DNA of 64,000 bases. It comes from Lathyrus oleraceus (taxonomy: Eukaryota; Streptophyta; Magnoliopsida; Fabales; Fabaceae). This document shows positions 57,354 through 64,000 of the stretch, piece by piece. The notes beneath the pieces are model-generated. The model was not told the origin of the DNA. It saw only the letters and a program-made list of their open reading frames with translations, and made no database searches. Where the stretch lies: contig NC_066584.1 of NCBI RefSeq assembly GCF_024323335.1, positions 233,211,494 to 233,275,493 on the forward strand, given 5' to 3'. Positions within the stretch are counted from its first letter, which is position 1. Each line of letters starts with the position of its first letter. A program made the translations under genes and the position numbers.

Positions 57354-58764
57354 TGTAATACCCCAAAATTTACCCTTCATTTTTCTTGGAAGCATGGGAT
57401 TTTGCTTTACATTTCAGTGGCATCATATTAGGTCATATTCATTGCATACCGCATTAGTGACTGGGAAATCAGGTTTTGATTGATCATTCCTTAACAGAAG
57501 GAGCCCACACAAAGCAGGATTGAGAATTGGACTTCATTCTCTAAGTACACAAGTCTCAAGGGTCTCAAGGGGGTCCAGGTATCTTATTATGGTCCTCAGT
57601 TCATTAGTGAAGGATTCAGAGCTATTAGAGTGTTCATCTGGATTTAATAAGAAATTAGGGTATCATGGCTACCTGCAACAGGAAATGTGTGGTTGGAAGT
57701 AGAGGGGCTCATCCATGTCATGATTAGAGAGGCATCTTGACCTAGGAAGACTCACATTTATCTCAGAAAGATCCATTGGCAATCAGTGCAATCAGTTCCT
57801 GATCAATTTTTCCCTAAACTAGGGTTTGGTATAAAATCAGTTTATTTCTGATTCTTTGGGTGAAACTATTTTCCATGGCCCTCCATATGTTCACAAGGGT
57901 CTACATACAAAAAATCAGCTCTTTATTTGAGCTAGAAGTGCTTCAATTGATCAATGGAATCGGGAATCAGACAGTTTGGGGAAAGTTAACTATGGGGCCA
58001 GAAAAGTCAACTCCTAACATTTTGAGAGTGGAATCTCAAAATACATGCCTAGGGGATCCTACATTTTAAATTTTATCAAGGTTGGATCATGGATTCATCA
58101 TTTAATCAGGAATTGGAAAAGTTACTTAATTTGGAAATGGTTGACTTTCCATTTAGGGCAAGTTTTCATGATTGTTGCACTCACTTTAAGCCCATTTTTC
58201 ATCAAGATAAAAGCTCCATTTGAAAGTTTCTCCAACATGAAATTTGTTCCTCTTGTTCCAATCTTTCTAGAGATATAAAATTTGCTCCATTTGGATTAGA
58301 ATTGAGAAAGTTATGCTTAGTCAAAGTGAGACATTTATTTAGGACACTTAGAAAAATTTCTAAGTCCAAAATCTTCAAAATTTGTCAAGACTTCTTGGCC
58401 AGTTTTCTTGCACTTCAAGGCATTATTTGAAAATACTTTCTTCACAACAATTGTAACTTTCCATGCCCTCTTTCACATCCTTCTGGAATCATCTCATTTG
58501 GATCCATGGTTTGAGAGATACATTCATTTAAAGTGGGCACCATGACTTGATTTTCTAGGCAGATTTTGGGTCTAGTTGGCCCAATCAGATTTTCTAAGCA
58601 TGCTGCACAAACCAGTCACGTTTTTTTTACCTCTTTTGGCCATGCATTGGATATCCATTCACTTAAGTTTGGCCCAAAATAACAACATTTTACACCTCAC
58701 TTCACACTTTTATTCTTATGGATAAATCACTTATTAAAAAGCCCATGAGAACACCTAATCCACC

Positions 58765-58773
58765 CTATTTAAG
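58765..58773 (+). promoter_or_regulatory. TATA-like element of LTR D
   Basis: CTATTTAAG, about 1.4 kb into the LTR, where other LTRs here have TATAAATA. A weaker match than in the other elements. Confidence 0.5.
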
Positions 58774-60484
58774 AAGTTGAAACCGTAACCCTAAAGGAGC
58801 ATTGGAATTTTGTGGAAAGGAGGCAAAGCTTCATCACATATCAGATTCCATTCCACTTCTATTTTCCATTAGGTAATCATCTCTTCCATGACCATGTTTT
58901 GATATATCTATGCTTGCTTACCATGTTCATCACCATTAATCCTTCCGTTTTCATATTTCTTTTTCTTATTTAAAATATTTTCTTCGTCCATAAAATTACC
59001 CAAAAATATTTTTCACTTTTCTTAAAGTTTTATTTAATTTTATATAATTTTTTATTTTCGTATTTTTTTAATATTAATATTTTATTTTTATTATTTATTC
59101 CAAATGGTCCATTTTAACACACTTTTTTTATTGATTTTATTTTTATGACTTAAAATTATTGTTAGCATTTGATTTTTGGGATGAAGGTTTACCACTGTCT
59201 CATGGTAAACCTGACCTTTTCTTGAAATTTTATTTCATATTTTCAATTTACTTTGGATTTATTTTTGACCTAGTTTGGTTGGTTGACTTTTGATTTGACT
59301 TCTGTTTTGTTTTAATTAATTCATGTACCAATTTTCATTATTTTTAAAATCTTTTTGGGGGATGATGATATCCTGACCCCACCTTATTTAGTTTAATTTT
59401 TCATGATTTTCTTGTTTAATTTGCTGTTTATTTGTTATTTTTTAAGTTGACTTGAATTTTCAGTTGACTTCTTTATGATCGATGTTTGACTTAGGGATTG
59501 CTTATGGCAATTGAAGAGATCTTTTGATCCTCCCTTGTTCATCTCATATGCCATGTATTAGAGGCCTTTTACTTTGATTTTATTTGGTCCTTACCTCATT
59601 TTCTGATTAAATTATTTAGTGGACCCTTCATGTGTATATTTTCATCTGTTTGATTCATCTGTTATCTTTTATACTTGTTTCTCTCATTCATGCTTTCTAT
59701 TGCTTGATTATTTGACATGTTCATACTCCCATGCATTGTTTAAATGCTCCATTATTTGATTCTTTGGTTTGATTATATATTGTTTATTTATCCGATCTGA
59801 TTGATAAATGTTGCCTACTTGTATGATGTATGAGGCATATATTCTTATTGTTTGTTTGCCATGAACAATCCCCATTCATAACAAATGTACCCCTCTCCCA
59901 TAAAGTGTATAATATTTATTTATTTATTTCTTTATTCACCTATTAATACAAGAATTAAAACGAACATCCGATAACCATTTCAAAATAAGATCAAAAGCTC
60001 GATCCAACGTCGAGTAATCATTTTCAAAACTTAACAGAACCAACACGCATTCATCCATCCTCTTGTAAGTCGATTGCCTCAGGCATCGCCATCTACGCTT
60101 ATCCGTAACTCCTCTCTGCGCTCCATCTGTCGACTCTTGTTCCGTTTAGGTAGCACCCATTAGGTAGAACCCTTTGTATGATAACATAGGTAGAATTCCC
60201 CTATTCTTTGCATGCTAACATTAGGTAGATGTTCCCATTTGTAAATCCTAACACATAGGTCCATATTGCATGACAACTCTAGAGCAGAGCTTCCCCACTT
60301 TTAGACCTTCCATGCGTCTTCGATCTTGTGGCATATCAGTCCGTTCTATTGCAAAGAGGTAACTGCCTAAGACTCGATTCAGCGAGCTGCGACACCTACT
60401 GCTAGGACGTTGAACACACTGCCCACCCTCCTTTAACATAGCTGGTGTCCTCTTTTGTAAGTCCATGTTCAGATGGAAATCCTT

Positions 60485-60870
60485 AACCCCTAGTTAGCCG
60501 AACTACGACAACTCTGATTCTCATGTTCAGATGAGATACGTAGGCACGAGACGCGATGTCTTGCTGAGTTTGACTGAAGACTAACAACTAATCCTTGCTT
60601 GCTTTCGCCCTTGCTGCGATTCTTTCCTCTCGCCCTCGTTGCGATCGAGACCGTCCCTTTCCCCTCCCCTAGTTGCAATCGAGACCCTTGTTCCCGTAGT
60701 TAGCCGAACTACGTTTTGCTCTGATTCTCATTCCAGATGAGATATGTAGGCATAAGACGCGACGTCTTACCGAGCACACTTCTCTTTAACCCATAGGTAG
60801 CCGAGCTACGAAGACTCTGATTCTCATACTCAGATGAGATACGTAGGCAGTGGATGCGACATCCTTGCGA
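60485..60870 (+). repeat. Degenerate tandem repeat in LTR D
   Basis: Three copies of a unit with GTTAGCCGAACTACG (or GTAGCCGAGCTACG), then CTCTGATTCTCAT, CAGATGAGATACGTAGGCA and GCGAYRTCYT, starting near 60493, 60697 and 60789. A similar TACGTAGGCA unit occurs once or more in LTRs A, B, E and F near the U5 side, so this is an amplified form of a shared LTR segment. Confidence 0.7.
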
Positions 60871-61195
60871 GTCATTTTCTTTTAACCTTCCTTTTAGTAA
60901 ATAGTACTTTAGATATACCTACACCCTTTAGACTAGAACAACACTTATGAAAAGGGCTCCCTAGGAGTACCTAGGATGTTTTGGGTGCTTAAAACCTTCC
61001 CATTGCATAACCAACCCCCTTATCCAGATCTCTGACATTTTTACTAGTTTTTGATTCGACAAAACTTTTAGGTTTTTGTTCGCTTTCTAACCATTCCTTT
61101 GGATAAATAAAAGTGCGGTGGCAACTCGACTTTTATGGTTTACCTTAGATTTAGTCAATACCTCTAATGGTAACGAATACCCCGCTACATAAAAG

Positions 61196-61213
61196 TGGCG
61201 AATCTGCTGGGGA
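61196..61213 (+). other. Primer-binding site of element D
   Basis: TGGCGAATCTGCTGGGGA starts seven bases after the LTR end and differs at one base from element C's site. Same tRNA-Arg assignment. Confidence 0.85.
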
Positions 61214-62115
61214 GTGCATCATTTGCCTAGTGGGTTTTGCCTACTTTTCATATTTGTTGTATTGTATGGTATATTGCTTTGTGACATATTTTTGTGCAAT
61301 TTGGGATTACTGTATTGTATGTAATGATTGAATTGTTTGAATATTAATTCCTTGTATTCTTGGTGATCTTTGTGAGATGAGTTCTATACCCAAACTCGAG
61401 TGCACTTATGATAGGAGAATGGCATAGTCTTGTTGATTTATGTGGAGTTATTCCTTAGCAAGTTGACTTGCAAGCCCATTCACTTGGTGGAGGTCATGCT
61501 GGGATCAATAATGTCACACGAGTAGTCGTGGTTAGGCATTACTCTTTCCAATATATGCCTTAGAAGCCAAGGAACTTAGTTTACCACGCCCATCTTGGCC
61601 TATTTTTAGGACGTAGTGTGAAGATCGTTCAAGTGTAAGATTTAATACGATTGTTACGCGATACTACACTCATAAGAGTCTCTCTTGAGAATATTTTTGG
61701 AATATGAGTAGTCGTTTATCCGATAATATACGAAAGATGGGATGATGACTATGGGAACCTCTTGTAGAACATGATTGTGAGGTTTAACCATAGTACACTC
61801 CCTTTGGGTGGTTCTTAACCAAGACTCCATGCTCGCGAGTTGCAACAAACCCTTAATTCGTGGTTGATCCGTTCTTGTGTATCCTTAATATCAATGGAAC
61901 TTGGGTGTTGATAAGGAGTAAACCATAATCCACCAAAATGGATGATTGATATTCAGGATGACTTGATCCATCCCATGACCTTTGTGTGGTGTGATTTGCT
62001 TGATCCTTGAGTGTGATTATTGCATCCATGCATTCATGCATTCATACACATCCATATCATCAACAATGAGAAAATTTTCAAGGAACTTAAGAGGTCTATT
62101 TGCAAATTTTCAGAC
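61214..62115 (+). other. Leader of element D
   Basis: Homologous to A's leader. It contains GTGAGATGAG at 61372 (possible 5' splice site; A has GTGAGATAAG), a CAT-rich tract (TGCATCCATGCATTCATGCATTCATACACATC, split here as words near 62025-62055) and a TTTGCAAATTTTCAG ending at 62113, two bases before the ORF1 ATG. Confidence 0.65.
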
Positions 62116-63576
62116 ATGGATAAGCAAAGAAGGAATACGAAGAAGTACAATTTCAGACAACCCGGCTTGAAAGAGTTAAGGAGTTTGACACCCTATGTAT
62201 TAGATCCCTTGGAATTCAAGGCTCGTCATGGGAAGCTTCTGTCTATTCTGGCTACTCAAGTGGATGAAGGTCTAATGAGTGTGTTGGTGCAGTTCTATGA
62301 TCCCTTGTACCGTTGCTTCACTTTTCCGGATTTTCAATTTTTGCCTACGCTTGAGGAGTATGCCTATCTTGTGGGTATACCTATTCTAGATCAGTTGTCG
62401 TTCAGTGGCTTGGAGAGAGTTCCTTCTTCTCAAGAGATTGTTGATCTGTTGCGTATAGATGAATCTATTATTGGTGCTCATATGACTACCAAAGGTGGAA
62501 TTCAAGGTCTCCCGTCTGATTTCCTCATTGATCAAGCTACTATGTTTGGGAAGGCCATGAGTGAGGGCGCCTTTGAGGCCATATTTGTACTTCTCATCTA
62601 TGGGCTAGTGTTATTCCCCAACATAGACAAGTTTGTGGATGTGAACGCCATTAGGATTTTCTCTACTCTTAATCTCGTTCCTACTCTGTTGGGTGACACT
62701 TATTTCTCTTTGCATATGAGGAATGCAAAGGGCGGTGGTACCATTGTATGATGTTTGCCTCTGTTATACAAGTGGTTTATTTCGCACTTGCCTCAGACGC
62801 TCGCCTTCAAGGAGAACAAAGGATGTCTACGGTGGTCCACGAGACTTATGTCTCTCACTAATGATGATATCTTTTGGTACAACGGTGTATATGATGGTGT
62901 GTAGATTATCGACTCTTGTGGCAAATTCTCCAATGTGCCTCTTCTTGGTACATGTGGTGGGATTAACTACAACCTTATTTTGGTACGTCGTCAGCTTGGG
63001 TTTCCCCTAAAGGATAAACCCAATAACATTCTGTTAAAGGGTGTATTCTTTCGGGAGGGTAAATATCCCCAAGGCTTGAAGGGTAGGATGGTTAGCGCTT
63101 GGCGCAAGATCCATAGGAAGGGAAGGAAAGAGCTTGGTCCGAAGAACTGTATTGCTTTGGAAGCCTATACCTCTTGGGTTAGGAGGAGAGCTTCTGAGTA
63201 CCTTATGCCTTATGAGTACCCGAGACCTACACCTATGGTTATGGTTGGGCCTTCAACCCTCCCTGACCAAGGAGTAGAGGAGTTGAGAGATGAAGACCGT
63301 TCACGTGCTTGGGTCCGTGAGCGAGAGGAGCTACTTCAGCAACTTAGAGATAAGGATGCATTGATAGAGTTTCTAGAGCATCAGGTTATCGACGAGCCTG
63401 ATGATGTGGTGACTTCTCTTCTTCCTCAGTCTTCCAGGTTTTGGAAGAGGAAGTACGACCGACTCGCCAAGGAGAAAGTAGATATGGAGGCAGCCTATGA
63501 GAGGGAGGTGAAGAGGCTTCGTGCAGCTTATCTCCGGTCTCGAGGGCTTTGGACAATTGCTTCTAGGGATCCATAG
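62116..63576 (+). pseudogene. ORF1 of element D (DUF7745-like), two nonsense codons
   Basis: 486 codons in one frame from ATG 62116 to TAG at 63574, interrupted by TGA at 62749 and TAG at 62902. The ATG is chosen because the acceptor-like TTTTCAG precedes it and the A counterpart starts at the same codon. Shared blocks are ARHGKLLSIL, CFTFPDFQFLPTLEEY, LLIYGLVLFPN, VPTLLGD, WFISHLPQ and ALEAYTSWVRRRA. The C-terminus is highly charged and coiled-coil-like (about 63290-63380). It is the best-preserved frame of the three ORF1 copies here. Function unknown. Confidence 0.87.
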
Positions 63577-64000
63577 GATGTTCATTTTCCTTCTCTCTTG
63601 TATTGTATTTGGTTACCAAGACAGTACTTCTTTGGCGTAAAAACATTTCCAAATATTAATTGACGTGATATTTCCGTATGTGATAAGTTTAATATTTCCA
63701 AAATTTGCAAATAAGACACTAAAGTTCCTCTGATATAAAAATTAAATCATAAGCATTGAATGCATCATGTTTATCTATTCCCAGGGGTTTATATCTTCTT
63801 CTTGATTCTAGTCGGGGTTTTCTTACACTGTTTATCTAATGTGAGACTGGAATCAAGGGGTAGAATACCCTTTGAAATTGATAAACATGTCATTGCATTT
63901 GCAGATTCATTAGCATGTCTTGCATAACAGGTATCGCCGTAGTGTTCTCATCTTCTTTGGTATTCCACTATTAGGATAGCTGACTCAGGCATTCACCGAT
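63577..64000 (+). other. ORF1-gag spacer of element D
   Basis: AT-rich spacer with GCATTGAATGCATCATG (about 63756) and CATTGCATTTGCAG words, then TGCATAACAG followed by GT (63921-63932) as before gag in A and C. The gag start should follow but the window ends first; no gag residues could be recognised. Confidence 0.6.

Larger units (their letters stand above)
57354..61189 (+). mobile_element. 5' LTR of Ogre-like element D
   Basis: 3836 bp from TGTAATACCCC to ACCCCGCTACA, followed by a primer site and leader. It is inserted into the 3' UTR of F in the opposite orientation. It carries a TATA-like CTATTTAAG near 58765, a repeated segment with GATGAGATACGTAGGCA and GCCGAACTACG words (about 60490-60870), the GGGTGCTTAAAACCTTCCC block (about 60982-61000) and the U5 motif TGGCAACTCG (61119-61128; two changes from TGGCGACTCT). 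The 3' LTR is outside the window. Confidence 0.9.

Noticed and set aside
57130..58278. Several ORFs of 60-117 codons at the F-D junction and early LTR D
   Set aside because: They cross an LTR boundary or lie in U3, show no domain, and overlap the hairpin-rich 3' UTR.

Overview
This window is plant nuclear DNA made almost entirely of nested LTR retrotransposons. Elements with several-kilobase LTRs, an extra ORF upstream of gag, a second (archaeal-type) RNase H, an intron between protease and reverse transcriptase, and a primer site fitting tRNA-Arg are Ty3/gypsy Tat-lineage elements of the Ogre type. Their density points to a legume of the tribe Fabeae (pea, vetch, lentil, grass pea); the species cannot be fixed from the window. 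No intact host gene, tRNA or rRNA gene was found.

Layout. 1-4861: end of Ogre-like element E (3' UTR tail and 3' LTR), inserted in a decayed minus-strand Ty1/copia fragment (4862-7085). 7086-8175: AT-rich sequence, unassigned, ending in a possible host exon. 8176-49490: old Ogre-like element A, flanked by the 5-bp duplication GTAAG. Its order is 5' LTR with a deletion, PBS, ORF1, gag-pro, intron, pol, long 3' UTR, 3' LTR; all ORFs are broken. Its RT is split by LTR B (18684-39140), which has no internal region and is read as a solo LTR. B is itself split by a young complete element C (20770-36602, duplication GATCC, LTRs differing at about 5 of 1962 sites). 49496-51067: unassigned AT-rich DNA with a Stowaway-like MITE. 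51068-57353: minus-strand element F (3' LTR and part of its 3' UTR), interrupted at 57354 by element D (5' LTR, PBS, leader, ORF1), which runs off the window. Order of events: A, then B, then loss of B's interior, then C.

How the parts work. An Ogre transcript starts in the LTR and encodes ORF1 (a DUF7745-like protein of unknown role), Gag with a zinc knuckle, aspartic protease, RT, two RNase H domains and integrase. Protease and RT are separated by a stop-containing interval which, in both A and C, fits a GT-AG intron in the same phase. As it stands C has two one-base frameshifts and one nonsense codon; A has many nonsense codons.

Most interesting signals. (1) The 3' UTRs of A, F and C hold arrays of short hairpins whose stems change by compensatory substitutions around conserved loops. 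(2) Just after pol, A and C share paired hairpins capped by GAAA tetraloops, with both stems covarying. (3) ORF1 and gag each sit behind a CAT-rich tract and a 3'-splice-site-like AG; C also has a consensus 5' splice site in its leader, suggesting uncharacterised splicing of the upstream cistrons. (4) All the LTR families carry, 35-61 nt before their end, a motif equal or nearly equal to the first ten bases of the primer-binding site.
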